This document shows positions 20,297 through 30,321 of a stretch of 64,000 nucleotides of DNA, one piece after another. The notes under the pieces are model-generated. The model had not been told where the DNA came from and did no database searches. It saw only the letters and a list, made by a program, of their open reading frames with translations. Numbering within the stretch: the stretch's first letter is position 1; each line of letters opens with the position of its first letter. Source of the stretch: Alphaproteobacteria bacterium (GTDB lineage Bacteria; Pseudomonadota; Alphaproteobacteria; UBA6615); the NCBI GenBank assembly GCA_021774445.1, contig JAJFJA010000047.1, positions 1 through 64,000 of the forward strand. Direction: 5' to 3'. A program made the position numbers and the translations under genes.

Positions 20297-21808
20297 ATGA
20301 CCGCGCACGTCTCTCTGGAATCGTCGAAACGGCCGCCTGCCGCGCCGCGTCGGTTCGAGCTGCTTATCGACGGTAAGTGGCAGCAGGCCATGGCCGGCGA
20401 GCGCCTGACGCGCCATAGCCCGGCACATGGGGTCGCGGTCAGCGATTACGCGTGTGGAAGTTCGGCGGATGCGGCGGCAGCGGTCGCCGCGGCGCGCCGA
20501 GCCTTCGATGACGGGCCATGGCCACGAATGACGGCGTCGGCACGCGCGCGTGCCTTGCTGAAGGTCGCCGATATTGTCGAACGGCGGCTGGAAGAGTTGG
20601 CGGTACTAGAGGTCCTGGAAAGCGGCAAGCCGATTGCGCAGGCGCGAGCGGAGATCTCGGGCGCTGCCGATATCTGGCGTTATGCGGCGACCCTTGCGCG
20701 CACGCTGCACGGTGAAAGCTACGCCAATCTTGGCGACGATATGCTTGGCGTCGTATTACGCGAACCGATTGGCGTCGTCGCCATAATCACGCCTTGGAAT
20801 TTCCCTTTCCTGATCCTCAGTCAGAAATTGCCGTTTGCGCTTGCTGCCGGCTGTACGTCGGTGGTCAAGCCCAGCGAACTGACCTCGGGCACGTCGCTCG
20901 TCCTCGGTGACATCCTCTTGCAAGCGGATATCCCCCCAGGGGTCGTTAACATCGTTGTCGGCACCGGCGCAGAGGTCGGCGAGCGACTCATTCGCCACCC
21001 CGATGTGGATATGGTCTCGTTCACCGGGTCCACGGCCATCGGCAAGCATGTCATGGCGGCCGGGTCCGACACGCTGAAAAAGGTCACTGCCGAACTCGGC
21101 GGTAAGAACCCGCAGATCGTATTCGGCGATGCGGATCTCGACGCCGCGGCCGATGCAGCGGTTTTCGGGATCTATTTCAACGCCGGGGAATGTTGCAACT
21201 CGAGCAGTCGGCTGCTTGTCGCGGCCGACATCGCAAGCGCGTTTGTGGAGCGTGTGATCGCCGCGTCGAAAAAGGTCGTCGTCGGTGATCCGCTCGACGA
21301 CGCGACAAAGGTCGGCGCAATCATTACACCCGAACATCTCGCCAAGATCACCGACTATGTCGAGCAAGCCACAGCCGCCGGGGCAGAGTTGCGCCTGGGT
21401 GGCCGGCCACTCGACACGACGACCGGCCAGTTCATGGCGCCGACCGTCATCGACGGCGTCCGTCCGGACATGACGATCGCGCGCGAGGAAGTATTCGGAC
21501 CGGTGCTGTCGATCATGACTTTTGATAACGCGGACGAGGCAATCCGTGTTGCCAATGACACGAACTACGGCCTCTCCGCCGGTGTTTGGAGTGGGAATTT
21601 CGACAACTGCATGCACCTGGCGCGCGGCATCAAGGCCGGAACGGTCTGGTTGAACACTTTCATGGATGGTTACGCCGAACTGCCGTTCGGTGGTTACAAG
21701 CAAAGCGGTCTCGGGCGTGAACTCGGCAAACACGCGGTCGAGGATTTCACCGAGACCAAGACACTACAGATGCATAGGGGGCCACGAACCAACTGGTGGC
21801 TTCGCTAG
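20297..21808 (+). CDS. Aldehyde dehydrogenase (NAD(P)-dependent)
   Basis: 503 aa. Typical motifs: [19 protein letters not shown], catalytic Glu in [10 protein letters not shown], catalytic Cys in [11 protein letters not shown] and the C-terminal [16 protein letters not shown] 20297 has an AGGA ribosome site 5 nt away. It oxidises an aldehyde to an acid, which could feed the CoA-transferase of the same operon. The gene ends 68 nt before the sugar-binding protein. Confidence 0.92.
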   Translation: MTAHVSLESSKRPPAAPRRFELLIDGKWQQAMAGERLTRHSPAHGVAVSDYACGSSADAAAAVAAARRAFDDGPWPRMTASARARALLKVADIVERRLEELAVLEVLESGKPIAQARAEISGAADIWRYAATLARTLHGESYANLGDDMLGVVLREPIGVVAIITPWNFPFLILSQKLPFALAAGCTSVVKPSELTSGTSLVLGDILLQADIPPGVVNIVVGTGAEVGERLIRHPDVDMVSFTGSTAIGKHVMAAGSDTLKKVTAELGGKNPQIVFGDADLDAAADAAVFGIYFNAGECCNSSSRLLVAADIASAFVERVIAASKKVVVGDPLDDATKVGAIITPEHLAKITDYVEQATAAGAELRLGGRPLDTTTGQFMAPTVIDGVRPDMTIAREEVFGPVLSIMTFDNADEAIRVANDTNYGLSAGVWSGNFDNCMHLARGIKAGTVWLNTFMDGYAELPFGGYKQSGLGRELGKHAVEDFTETKTLQMHRGPRTNWWLR

Positions 21809-21876
21809 CGCCGATTGTCGCCAGTCCCCGAGACAAGGGTTCGCCACACACGCAACATGAGACGGAGGAAGAGCAA

Positions 21877-23313
21877 ATGAATAAGAGGACACTTTTAGCG
21901 GCGGTGTCGACGGCCGCATTGTTCGCAAGCTACGTGCCGGCACACGCTGCTGGCGAGGTGGAGGTTCTGCATTGGTGGACCTCAGGCGGTGAGGCCGCGG
22001 CCCTTAACGTCCTCAAGGATGATCTCGAAACCAAGGGCGTCACCTGGCAGGACATGCCCATTGCCGGCGGTGGCGGCGAACAGGCTATGACGGTCCTGCG
22101 CGCGCGCGTGACCTCTGGCAACCCGCCGGTTGCGGTCCAAATGCTGGGGTTTGACATTCTCGATTGGGCGGCGGAGGGCGCGCTCGCGAATCTCAACGAA
22201 GTCGCCGCGCGCGAGAATTGGGATGAGGTTGTGCCGGCGGCACTCCAGAGTTTCTCGAAGTATGAGGATACCTGGATCGCCGCGCCGGTGAACGTTCACT
22301 CGACAAATTGGGTCTGGGCCAACAAGAAGATCTTCGATGAGCTCGGCCTGAGCGAACCGACGACATGGGACGAGTTGGTGGCGGCCTTGGACAAGATCAA
22401 GGATGCCGGTTACATACCTCTCGCCCATGGTGGTCAAGCCTGGCAGGAAGCAACGATCTTTGACGGCATCGTCATGGGCGCCGGCGGCCCGGACTTCTAT
22501 CAACGCGCTCTCATCGACCTCGACCCCGAGGCGCTCGGCTCCGAGACCATGAAGATAGCCTTCGATCGGATGGCCACGCTGCGGAGTTACGTCGACGACA
22601 ACTTCTCCGGCCGCGATTGGAATCTTGCGTCATCGATGGTTATCGAAGGCCAGGCCGGCATGCAGATGATGGGTGACTGGGCGAAAGGCGAATTCCTTAA
22701 CGCCGGCAAGCAGCCGGGCGAGGACTTCCTGTGCTTCCGCATCCCCGGATCTCAGGGAACCGTAACGTTCAACGCCGATCAGTTCGCCATGTTCTCTGTC
22801 AGCGAAGACCGCAGAGAGGCGCAAATCGAGATGGCAAGCTCGATCATGTCGCCGGCGTTCCAGACTGCGTTCAACGTGGTCAAGGGTTCGGTGCCGGCGC
22901 GCATGGACGTACCGGATACCGCGTTCGATGCCTGCGGCAAGAAAGGCATGGCAGACTTGGCGGCGGCCAGCGAGAGTGGAACCTTGTTCGGTTCCCTTGC
23001 CCATGGTCACGCCGCCGCGGCATCGGTCAAGAATGCGTTCTACGACGTCATAACGGCCCACTTCAACGGCGAGTTCTCCTCGGAGGAAGCGGTTGAAGAG
23101 CTGGTTAACGCTGTAGCGGGCGCGCTGTTGTTGGAATACGTGCGTTGTCCCGGCGCCCTCGGCGCCGGGACAACTTGCCGCCGCAAGAACAGGAGGCAAC
23201 GGTGGCAACAATTGCCGAAGTCGGATCGCGGACCCGCATACCGGAGCCGAGCTTTCAGGAGCGCCTACAGGGTGCCTTGCCACGCCTCGTTTTGGCACCG
23301 AGTTTCATCCTGA
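21877..23313 (+). CDS. Periplasmic sugar-binding protein, GtsA-like, with stop-codon readthrough extension
   Basis: The signal peptide ends AHA before [30 protein letters not shown] and the Cys-containing DFLCFRIPG and FDACGKKGM match the glucose/mannose-type GtsA group (about 420 aa). Here the frame continues to 478 residues. Homology seems to end at [11 protein letters not shown] (about residue 415, near 23125); the last 60 or so residues come from an intergenic hairpin and from the start region of the next gene. A single T-to-A change in either TTG at 23128 or 23131 would give TAG, so a lost stop is the simplest reading; an assembly error is possible. Confidence 0.88.
   Translation: MNKRTLLAAVSTAALFASYVPAHAAGEVEVLHWWTSGGEAAALNVLKDDLETKGVTWQDMPIAGGGGEQAMTVLRARVTSGNPPVAVQMLGFDILDWAAEGALANLNEVAARENWDEVVPAALQSFSKYEDTWIAAPVNVHSTNWVWANKKIFDELGLSEPTTWDELVAALDKIKDAGYIPLAHGGQAWQEATIFDGIVMGAGGPDFYQRALIDLDPEALGSETMKIAFDRMATLRSYVDDNFSGRDWNLASSMVIEGQAGMQMMGDWAKGEFLNAGKQPGEDFLCFRIPGSQGTVTFNADQFAMFSVSEDRREAQIEMASSIMSPAFQTAFNVVKGSVPARMDVPDTAFDACGKKGMADLAAASESGTLFGSLAHGHAAAASVKNAFYDVITAHFNGEFSSEEAVEELVNAVAGALLLEYVRCPGALGAGTTCRRKNRRQRWQQLPKSDRGPAYRSRAFRSAYRVPCHASFWHRVSS
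23145..23173 (+). terminator. Strong hairpin between binding protein and permease genes
   Basis: Perfect 13-bp arms (TTGTCCCGGCGCC and its complement) around a CTC loop, with no T-run after it. Such hairpins after binding-protein genes usually stabilise the upstream mRNA and lower permease expression. It lies inside the open frame of the binding protein, which argues that the true stop was once before 23145. Confidence 0.7.
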
Positions 23314-24131
23314 TTCTCATTTTCGTTTACGGCTTCATCGTTTTCACCGGCTATCTCTCGTTCACGGACTCTCGGATTTTGCCGAGTTTCGACTGGGTTG
23401 GACTGACCAACTACGCCAAGTTGTGGCAGCAGCGCAATTGGTCGATCGCGATCAAGAATCTGGCGATTTTCGGACTTCTTTATATCGTTATTTGCACGGC
23501 GATCGGCCTGCTGCTTGCGATACTGCTGGACCAGAAGATCCGCGGCGAGGGCGCGCTCAGGCCGCTTTACCTCTATCCGATGGCGCTTTCGTTTATTGTC
23601 ACCGGCACAGCTTGGAAATGGTTTCTCGATCCGGGTATCGGGCTCGAACAGGTCGTGCAGAATTGGGGCTGGGAGTCCTTCCAGTTCGGCTGGATCAAGG
23701 ACCGAAGGTTTGCCATTTACACGATTGTTATCGCGGCGGTCTGGCAGACCTCCGGTTTCGTCATGGCGATGTTCCTGGCCGGGCTGCGTGGTATCGACAA
23801 TGAGATCATCAAAGCGGCCCAGATTGATGGCGCCTCGAATGTCCAGCTCTATCGGCGCGTCATCATTCCGCTCTTGCGGCCGGCCTTCCTGTCGGCCTTT
23901 GTCGTCTTAGGCCATATGGCGATCAAGTCGTACGATCTGGTGATCGCCATGACGAGCGGCGGCCCGGGGCGGGCCACCGAGATGCCGGCGACATTCATGT
24001 ATTCCTTCACCTTTACCCGCAACCAGATGGGTGTCGGTGCGACCTCGGCGGTCATAATGCTTATGCTGATCGCGTCGCTTATCGTGCCATACATCTTCGC
24101 CGAGGTCAGGGGGCGGGGCGATGGCCGCTAA
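23202..24131 (+). CDS. Sugar ABC transporter permease (MalF/GtsB-like)
   Basis: 309 aa from GTG 23202, which has a perfect AGGAGG site 5 nt upstream. Six transmembrane helices are expected, starting at [18 protein letters not shown]. The coupling loop is [20 protein letters not shown] followed by IIPLLRPAF. The frame is open upstream from TTG 23145, but that part is the hairpin. It overlaps the partner permease by 11 nt. Confidence 0.92.
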   Translation: MATIAEVGSRTRIPEPSFQERLQGALPRLVLAPSFILILIFVYGFIVFTGYLSFTDSRILPSFDWVGLTNYAKLWQQRNWSIAIKNLAIFGLLYIVICTAIGLLLAILLDQKIRGEGALRPLYLYPMALSFIVTGTAWKWFLDPGIGLEQVVQNWGWESFQFGWIKDRRFAIYTIVIAAVWQTSGFVMAMFLAGLRGIDNEIIKAAQIDGASNVQLYRRVIIPLLRPAFLSAFVVLGHMAIKSYDLVIAMTSGGPGRATEMPATFMYSFTFTRNQMGVGATSAVIMLMLIASLIVPYIFAEVRGRGDGR

Positions 24132-25002
24132 TACACAAGACACCGCTATCCGCACCAGTCGGTTGGCGCGGGCCGCGATCTACGCCGTTTTGCTGGTGTT
24201 CGTAATCTATTATCTGCTGCCGTTGTTCGTCATGGTGGTAAACTCGGTCAAGACGCTCGACGAGATCCGCGGCGGCAACATGCTGTCGCTGCCGCAGATC
24301 TTTACGATCGAACCGTGGCTGAAGGCCTGGGGCACCGCACAAATCGGCGTCTCGCCGACGGGGCTGAAGCCGTTCTTCGCCAACTCGCTGGCCATGGTCG
24401 TCCCGGCGGTCGTTATCGCGACACTGCTCGGCGCCTTGAACGGTTATGTCTTGACGAAATGGCGATTCCGCGGACACGACCTGGTTTTCGGCATGATGCT
24501 GTTGGCTTGCTTTATCCCCTTCCAGATTGTGCTTATTCCGATGGCTACGGTTCTTGGCAAGATCGGCCTGGCGGGTACGACCCCCGGCCTCGTACTGGTG
24601 CATGTCGTATACGGGCTTGGTTTTACGACATTATTCTTCCGCAATTACTACGAAGCCTTTCCGACGGAACTTGTGAAGGCGGCGCAAATGGATGGCGCCG
24701 GCTTCTTCAAGATCTTCTATCGCATACTGATACCGAGCTCCGGCCCGATCATTGTGGTCACGGTTATTTGGCAATTTACCAATGTCTGGAACGACTTCCT
24801 GTTTGGCGCGTCATTCGCTGACTTCGATTCGATGCCGATGACGGTGGCCCTCAATAATCTGGTGAGCTCGTCGACCGGTGTGAAAGAGTACAATGTACAT
24901 TTCGCCGGGGCGATCATGGCGGCGCTGCCAACACTGGTCGTCTATGTCGTATCGGGACGCTATTTTGTCCGCGGGCTGATGGCCGGCGCTGTAAAGGGTT
25001 AG
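24121..25002 (+). CDS. Sugar ABC transporter permease (MalG/GtsC-like)
   Basis: 293 aa. The coupling loop ELVKAAQMDGAGFFKIFYRI with ILIPSSGPI and the start of the membrane domain (AIYAVLLVFVIYYLLPLFVM) are typical of MalG proteins. It forms a heterodimeric channel with the preceding permease. The ATPase follows after 4 nt. Confidence 0.92.
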   Translation: MAANTQDTAIRTSRLARAAIYAVLLVFVIYYLLPLFVMVVNSVKTLDEIRGGNMLSLPQIFTIEPWLKAWGTAQIGVSPTGLKPFFANSLAMVVPAVVIATLLGALNGYVLTKWRFRGHDLVFGMMLLACFIPFQIVLIPMATVLGKIGLAGTTPGLVLVHVVYGLGFTTLFFRNYYEAFPTELVKAAQMDGAGFFKIFYRILIPSSGPIIVVTVIWQFTNVWNDFLFGASFADFDSMPMTVALNNLVSSSTGVKEYNVHFAGAIMAALPTLVVYVVSGRYFVRGLMAGAVKG

Positions 25003-25006
25003 GCTC

Positions 25007-26122
25007 ATGTCCTTTCTAGAGATCGACAACATCGTTAAGCACTTTGGATCGGTCGAGGTGCTGAAAGGTGTCAGTATCACGCTGGAGGAGGGCGGGTTTC
25101 TCGTCCTCGTCGGGCCATCGGGCTGCGGCAAATCGACCCTGCTGAACACTATTGCCGGACTTGAGAGCATCACCGCCGGTGAGATCCGCATTAATGGGCG
25201 CCGCGTCAACGAGTTGCATCCGTCGAAGCGCGACATCGCCATGGTGTTCCAGTCATACGCCCTCTACCCGAACATGACGGTCGCCCAAAACATCACATTC
25301 AGCATGGAAATGCGCGGCGTGCCAAAGCCTGAGCGCGACAAGGCGGTGCAAGAGGTTGGACGCCTGCTGCAGATCGAGCCTCTGTTGAAGCGCAAACCAA
25401 GCCAATTGTCGGGTGGTCAGAGGCAGCGTGTGGCCATGGGCCGGGCGTTGGTGCGCGATCCGCAGGTGTTCCTGTTCGACGAACCGCTGTCGAATTTGGA
25501 CGCCAAGTTGCGCGTCGACATGCGCACGGAGATCAAGCGGCTGCATCAATCCATGGGCACCACCGTCGTCTATGTCACCCACGATCAAATCGAGGCGATG
25601 ACCTTGGCGAGCAGCATCGCTGTAATGCGTGACGGCGAAGTCCAACAATTTGGCACGCCGAGCGAGATCTACAACGATCCGGTCAATATTTTCGTGGCGG
25701 ATTTCATGGGCTCGCCGGCCATGAATTTGATCCAGGGTCGGATCAGATCCGATGGTGGCGCACTGGCTGTCGCCTTGGATCGCGACGGCGCCGAGCCACT
25801 AACCTTGGCCGTTAACGGAGCGGGCGAGGGCCTCAATGGCCTTAATGGGCGCGAGGTAATCTTCGGCATCCGGCCGGAGGCGATAACCGACGCCGAAGGC
25901 GCCGACCGGACGGCCAAGAACGTCATCCAAACCGAATGTGCCGTCGAAGTCGTCGAGCCCGCCGGCGCGGACACCTTTGTCGTGACCCGGCTCGGCGGCC
26001 GTGAGGTAATCGCCCGTATGCGCTCGGACACCGCGGTCGACGCCGGCAGCCTCGCGCCGTTCGCGTTCAATATGGACAAAGCCGTGTTCTTCGACCCGGC
26101 CACGGAGCAACGGATCGCCTAG
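25007..26122 (+). CDS. Sugar ABC transporter ATP-binding protein (MalK/UgpC-like)
   Basis: 371 aa. Walker A GPSGCGKST, Q-loop in MVFQSYALYPNMTV, signature SGGQRQRVAMGRAL, Walker B LFDEPLSNLDAKLR, His-loop in YVTHDQIEA, then a TOBE-type regulatory domain from about residue 240. It powers the GtsABC-like importer of the LacI operon. 62 nt separate it from the GMC dehydrogenase. Confidence 0.93.
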   Translation: MSFLEIDNIVKHFGSVEVLKGVSITLEEGGFLVLVGPSGCGKSTLLNTIAGLESITAGEIRINGRRVNELHPSKRDIAMVFQSYALYPNMTVAQNITFSMEMRGVPKPERDKAVQEVGRLLQIEPLLKRKPSQLSGGQRQRVAMGRALVRDPQVFLFDEPLSNLDAKLRVDMRTEIKRLHQSMGTTVVYVTHDQIEAMTLASSIAVMRDGEVQQFGTPSEIYNDPVNIFVADFMGSPAMNLIQGRIRSDGGALAVALDRDGAEPLTLAVNGAGEGLNGLNGREVIFGIRPEAITDAEGADRTAKNVIQTECAVEVVEPAGADTFVVTRLGGREVIARMRSDTAVDAGSLAPFAFNMDKAVFFDPATEQRIA

Positions 26123-26184
26123 CGGCGAAAAGCAGCCAGGGAGCCGCCCGGATCTGGGTGATTGGTCTGAGGGAGGACTGGAAA

Positions 26185-27849
26185 ATGTACGACTATGTCG
26201 TTGTCGGCGCCGGCTCGGCCGGCTGCGCCATCGCAGCACGTCTCAGCGAAACGCCGGAGGCCAAAGTCTTGCTGTTGGAGGCGGGTCCCGAGGACAAGAA
26301 CCGCAACATCCATATGCCCGTTGGTTTCTACAAGATGACGACGGGGCCCTTGACCTGGGGCTATGAGACGGCGCCCCTGACCCACTCCGACAATCGTCAT
26401 ATGGTTTATCCGCAGGGCCGGGTGCTTGGCGGCGGCAGTTCCATCAACGCCATGGTCTACACCCGGGGCAATGCGCGGGACTACGACGGCTGGGCCACGG
26501 AATACGGCTGCGACGGCTGGTCGTATCGGGAGATACTCCCCTATTTCCGGCGGGCTGAAGACAATGAACGCTTCGCCGACGAATATCACGGCACCGGTGG
26601 GCCGCTTGCCGTTTCCGATCTGATCAGCCCCCATCCGCTGTCGAAGGTCTATGTGCAGGCGGCGCAAGAGGCCGGGATCCCATACAATCCGGATTTCAAC
26701 GGCGCGCGGCAGGATGGTACCGGCATCTATCAAGTGACCCAGCGTCAGGGCAAGCGTTGTAGCACCGCTGTCGGTTATCTTTATGAGGCCCGCAAGCGGC
26801 CGAACCTGACCGTCATAACCGGCTGCCACGCAACCAAGATTTTGCTGGAGAACGGCCGCGCCGTCGGCGCGCAATACGTCCGGCCGCCGGATCGGCAACT
26901 GCACACGGCGCGCGCCGATAGCGAGGTCATCGTCACCTCCGGGGCGATCGGCTCACCCAAACTGCTGTTGCTCTCAGGCATCGGACCGGCTGACGAACTC
27001 GGCAAGCTCGGGGTGCCGGCGCTGCATGATCTTCCAGGTGTCGGGCAGAATCTGCAGGACCACATCGACGTTTACGCCATTGCCGAGCTGTCCGGTCCCT
27101 ATAGCTATGACAAACACACCCAACCCCACAAGATGGCGTGGGCGGGTCTCGAATATGTTCTGTTCAAGAAGGGGCCGGTGACATCGAACCTCGCCGAAGC
27201 CGGCGGCTTCTGGTATGCCGACCAAAGCCAGCCGTCCCCGGATGTTCAGTTCCATTTCCTCCCGGGCGCCGGGCTCGAGGCGGGTGTCGGCCGCTTGAAG
27301 GGTTACGGCTGCACCCTAAACTCATGCTACCTGCGACCGCGTAGCCGCGGCTCGGTCAAGTTGGCCAGCGCCGACCCGTTCGCGGCGCCGATCATCGATC
27401 CCAACTATTGGGCGGAACCGGACGATATGCAGCGTTCGATCGACGGCTTCCGGATGTCACGGGAAATTCTGGCGCAGCCCACTTTCCGCAAATTTGTAAG
27501 GCGCGAGCATGCGCCTGGATCGCCGGTGAAGAGCGACAGCGAAATCGCTGCCTATGCGCGGCGCACCGGCAAGACGGACTATCACCCGGTCGGCACCTGC
27601 AAAATGGGCGTTGATGAACTTGCCGTGGTCGACCCGGACCTGAATGTCCGCGGGCTCGAAGGTCTTCGTGTTATCGATTCATCCATCATGCCGTCGCTGA
27701 TCAGTTCCAACACAAATGCGGCGTCCATTATGATCGCGGAAAAAGGTGCGGACCTCATAATGGGCCGCAGCCAGCTACCCATCGGCGATGCGCCGGGTTC
27801 GCGGACGCAGGGCGCTCCGGCAAACTTCGCCAGGGTGGCGGGCCAATAA
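26185..27849 (+). CDS. GMC-family FAD-dependent dehydrogenase, choline dehydrogenase-like (copy A)
   Basis: 554 aa. The FAD-binding motif VVGAGSAGCAIAARL begins at residue 6; GMC signatures GRVLGGGSSINAM and SGAIGSPKLLLLSGIGP follow; the active-site His is in DYHPVGTCKMG. ATG 26185 with GGGAGGA upstream is preferred to the open frame from 26158. No signal sequence. GMC enzymes oxidise alcohols and sugar hydroxyls. It is very similar along its whole length to copy B at 39036-40670, so the two blocks probably handle related alcohols. Confidence 0.92.
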   Translation: MYDYVVVGAGSAGCAIAARLSETPEAKVLLLEAGPEDKNRNIHMPVGFYKMTTGPLTWGYETAPLTHSDNRHMVYPQGRVLGGGSSINAMVYTRGNARDYDGWATEYGCDGWSYREILPYFRRAEDNERFADEYHGTGGPLAVSDLISPHPLSKVYVQAAQEAGIPYNPDFNGARQDGTGIYQVTQRQGKRCSTAVGYLYEARKRPNLTVITGCHATKILLENGRAVGAQYVRPPDRQLHTARADSEVIVTSGAIGSPKLLLLSGIGPADELGKLGVPALHDLPGVGQNLQDHIDVYAIAELSGPYSYDKHTQPHKMAWAGLEYVLFKKGPVTSNLAEAGGFWYADQSQPSPDVQFHFLPGAGLEAGVGRLKGYGCTLNSCYLRPRSRGSVKLASADPFAAPIIDPNYWAEPDDMQRSIDGFRMSREILAQPTFRKFVRREHAPGSPVKSDSEIAAYARRTGKTDYHPVGTCKMGVDELAVVDPDLNVRGLEGLRVIDSSIMPSLISSNTNAASIMIAEKGADLIMGRSQLPIGDAPGSRTQGAPANFARVAGQ

Positions 27850-28094
27850 GCGCCGACGTTGCCGGCTTCTTTGACGAAATCGCCACGTCGACGGACGGCG
27901 GCCTGCGCGCGAAAACCACCGCAGCCGCCGGTGCCAAGGCCCGGCTGTTCGTAGACCTCTCCCTGATCCCCCTCTTCGATCCGGCGACCGATATCTGCGC
28001 CTGGGCAGCGGCTGGCGCGCCGCTCTACCGTCGATCGGGTATGGCGCACGCCGGGGTTGCAATGAAGGCTTTTTGGCTTCATAGTCTCTAGTGG
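27850..28094 (+). other. Gene-poor spacer between LacI and TetR blocks
   Basis: The gap from the GMC stop to the next gene is about 290 bp. From roughly 27852 to 28091 the third frame is open (it includes AGFFDEIATSTD and LFVDLSLIPLFDP) and ends at a TAG, but it has no convincing start or ribosome site. It could be the remnant of a gene or chance. A small inverted repeat ATGAAG...CTTCAT is at 28062-28082. The last part holds the TetR-type operator (28095-28112). Confidence 0.3.
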
Positions 28095-28112
28095 AGTAAC
28101 TGGTTAGTTACT
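28095..28112. promoter_or_regulatory. TetR-type operator, site 1 (perfect)
   Basis: AGTAACT-GGTT-AGTTACT: perfect 7-bp arms around a 4-nt spacer. It lies 28 bp before the binding-protein ATG at 28141. This is the best of five related sites in the block. Confidence 0.85.
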
Positions 28113-28140
28113 GAAGACATGACCTCGGGAGGAAAATTCA

Positions 28141-29223
28141 ATGCAGCGCAAAAAGTCACCTATTTATCAATTGGACCGGCGGCAGTTCCTAACCCGCTCG
28201 GCTGGCTTTGCCAGTATGGCCGCGATGGCGTCCGCCTTGCCGCGGGATGTGTTGGCGCAGGCTGCTGACTACACACTTGCGATTTCGATGCGTTCCGTGG
28301 CCAATCCCTATCACGCGACCTTCACCAAGGGCGGCGAGGACTTTGCCGATTTCATCGGCGCTAAGTTCGCGACGCTGGTGACCGAGGGCAATTCGGAGAA
28401 GGGCATCGCCGATATCCGTGCCTTGCTGGCGCGCACGAATGGCAAGCTCATTCTCAATGTCGATCCTAACGATTCCCCGGACGCCCGGGTAATCGTCGAG
28501 GATGTGGCGAACGCGGGCGGTTTCGTTGTCACGCAGTGGAACAAGCCGGCCGATCTGCACCCTTGGGACTTCGATCCCCACTATGTCGCGCATATGTCCT
28601 TTGACGGTGTGCCGAGCGGCCAGCGGGTCACCCAGGCGCTGATCGATGGTATGGGCGGCGAGGGCGGCATTGTTGCCTTGGGTGGAATTCTGTCCAATGT
28701 GCCGGCGATCGAGCGCCGGCAAGGCTTGGAGTTGGCGATCGCTGAGAATCCCGGCGTCGAGTTGCTGGACTTCCAAGCCGCCGACTGGAACGAAACCAAG
28801 GCTTTCGACATCACTCAGGCATGGATCACCCGCTTTGGCCGCGACGTCAAGGGCGTATGGGCCGCCAACGACGGCATGGCCATCGGCGCCCTTGAGGCGT
28901 TACGTCAGGAAGGCCTCGCCGGCACCGTGCCGGTGACCGGCATCGATGGCATCGACGCGGCGATCCAAGCCGTGCGTGATGGCGAGATGGCCGGCACAGT
29001 CGCCTGGGATCCCACCTGGACCGGCGGCATGGGTCTTTCAATCGCTTATCACTCGGCGATTGGCGAGATCAACATTGCAGATGAGCCGCAAGGGCATCGG
29101 GAATTCTATGGCACCGGGATCCTGATAACGGCAGACACCGTGGGCTCTCTCGGCGCTGCGGAGCCGGAGAACTTCCTCGATTTCTGGGGCAAGGCAACCG
29201 GCCAGATCCAGTATCGTGGCTAA
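28141..29223 (+). CDS. Sugar-binding protein of a ribose-type ABC importer, Tat-exported
   Basis: 360 aa. The N-terminus carries a twin-arginine signal (DRRQFLTRS, residues 12-20, then a hydrophobic stretch to VLAQA), unusual for RbsB-type proteins, which mostly use Sec. The mature part is a type-I periplasmic binding protein: VANPYHATFTKGGEDFAD, NVDPNDSPDARVIVEDV, GVWAANDGMAIGALEAL and VTGIDGIDAAIQAV. A GGGAGGAAAA ribosome site precedes ATG 28141. It should deliver a sugar or cyclitol to the permeases downstream. Confidence 0.9.
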   Translation: MQRKKSPIYQLDRRQFLTRSAGFASMAAMASALPRDVLAQAADYTLAISMRSVANPYHATFTKGGEDFADFIGAKFATLVTEGNSEKGIADIRALLARTNGKLILNVDPNDSPDARVIVEDVANAGGFVVTQWNKPADLHPWDFDPHYVAHMSFDGVPSGQRVTQALIDGMGGEGGIVALGGILSNVPAIERRQGLELAIAENPGVELLDFQAADWNETKAFDITQAWITRFGRDVKGVWAANDGMAIGALEALRQEGLAGTVPVTGIDGIDAAIQAVRDGEMAGTVAWDPTWTGGMGLSIAYHSAIGEINIADEPQGHREFYGTGILITADTVGSLGAAEPENFLDFWGKATGQIQYRG

Positions 29224-29255
29224 AGAAATCGAGTATTCTAAGTAAGAGTGTTGGT

Positions 29256-29281
29256 GGGACCCGGCGCCTGCGCCGGGTCCC
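29256..29281 (+). terminator. GC-rich hairpin after the sugar-binding protein gene
   Basis: Arms GGGACCCGGCG and CGCCGGGTCCC form an 11-bp stem with a 4-nt loop, 32 nt after the stop. No T-run follows. Like the hairpin at 23145-23173, it probably sets a higher level for the binding protein than for the membrane parts. Confidence 0.65.
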
Positions 29282-29331
29282 GCAGCCGTTTCGTCGTGAT
29301 ATCATCGGCGTCACGGAAAGAGGTGGGGATC

Positions 29332-30321
29332 GTGGAGGCGGAACGCCGGGGGCGGACAGATGGACTCGGCAGCGTGATCCGGCGTCATCGCCGATGGGCG
29401 CCTGTCGTCGTGTTGGTACTTCTCTGCGCCATTATCGCGATGGTGAATCCGCGTTTCATCGATCCGTTCAACCTGGTTCGTCTGCTGAACGCGGCGGCCA
29501 TTCCGACGGTACTTGTGATGGGTGCCACCTTCGTCATCCTGATGGGTAGCATCGACCTTTCGGTCGAAGGCGTGTTGGCGGTGTCGGCGGTGCTCGCCAG
29601 CGCCATGGTGGCAAACAACTTTACCAGTGCTGACTTTGGTTTATGGGCCGTGCCCGCCGGGATCCTCCTCGGTTTGGCGATCGGCGGCGTCAACGGTGTG
29701 GCCCATGTGACTTTGCGGATTCCCTCCTTCATGACGACGTTGGGTATCGGCTTTGTCGCCGTCGGTGTCGCCACGGCCATCCTCCAAGGCGACACCGTAC
29801 GAATTTCCGATAAGGGGTTTCGCGCGCTCTCGCTGGAGCGGATTCTCGGTATCCCGGCGGGTGTTTGGATCGCGGTTGCCGCGGTGTTGGTGGCGCTGTT
29901 CATCCAGGAACGCACGCGTATGGGGCGTTGGCTCTATGCCATAGGCGGCGACGAGGCGACGGCGCGGCAGGCTGGGGTGCCGATCGAGCGGACGCGGGTC
30001 ATGGCGTTTGCTGTTGCCGGCGCCTTCTCCGGTTTGGCCGGTGTTATGGCCGCGGCCCAATTGGGCCAGGGGCATGCCTTGATGGGCCAGGGCCGGCTTT
30101 TCGTCACCATCACCGCGGTCGTCGTCGGCGGCACGGCATTGTCCGGTGGTGTCGGTTCGGTACTCAATTCAGTGGTCGGTGTGCTGATCGTCGTCGTGTT
30201 GTTCAATGGCATGGTGCTCATGGGCCTGCCACCCTTTGCTCAACAAGGCGTACAAGGCCTGTTGATTATCGCGGCGGTGGCGATGGCGCTGGACCGCTCG
30301 CGCCTGTCGTTCGTCAAATGA
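29332..30321 (+). CDS. Ribose-type ABC transporter permease (RbsC family), first
   Basis: 329 aa from GTG 29332, with GAAAGAGG upstream at good spacing; the frame is open back to 29248 but that part is the hairpin. RbsC motifs: GATFVILMGSIDLSVEGVLA, INGVAHVTLRIPSFMTTLG-type segment, AIGGDEATARQAGVPIERTR (coupling loop) and VVVGGTALSGGVGSVL. 8-10 transmembrane helices are expected. Its stop overlaps the ATPase start (ATGA). Confidence 0.9.
   Translation: MEAERRGRTDGLGSVIRRHRRWAPVVVLVLLCAIIAMVNPRFIDPFNLVRLLNAAAIPTVLVMGATFVILMGSIDLSVEGVLAVSAVLASAMVANNFTSADFGLWAVPAGILLGLAIGGVNGVAHVTLRIPSFMTTLGIGFVAVGVATAILQGDTVRISDKGFRALSLERILGIPAGVWIAVAAVLVALFIQERTRMGRWLYAIGGDEATARQAGVPIERTRVMAFAVAGAFSGLAGVMAAAQLGQGHALMGQGRLFVTITAVVVGGTALSGGVGSVLNSVVGVLIVVVLFNGMVLMGLPPFAQQGVQGLLIIAAVAMALDRSRLSFVK

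Noticed and set aside
29865..30317. Upstream extension of the RbsA-type frame (about 150 codons)
   Set aside because: It lies out of frame inside the first permease gene; ATG 30318 gives the conserved ATPase N-terminus and an ATGA overlap.
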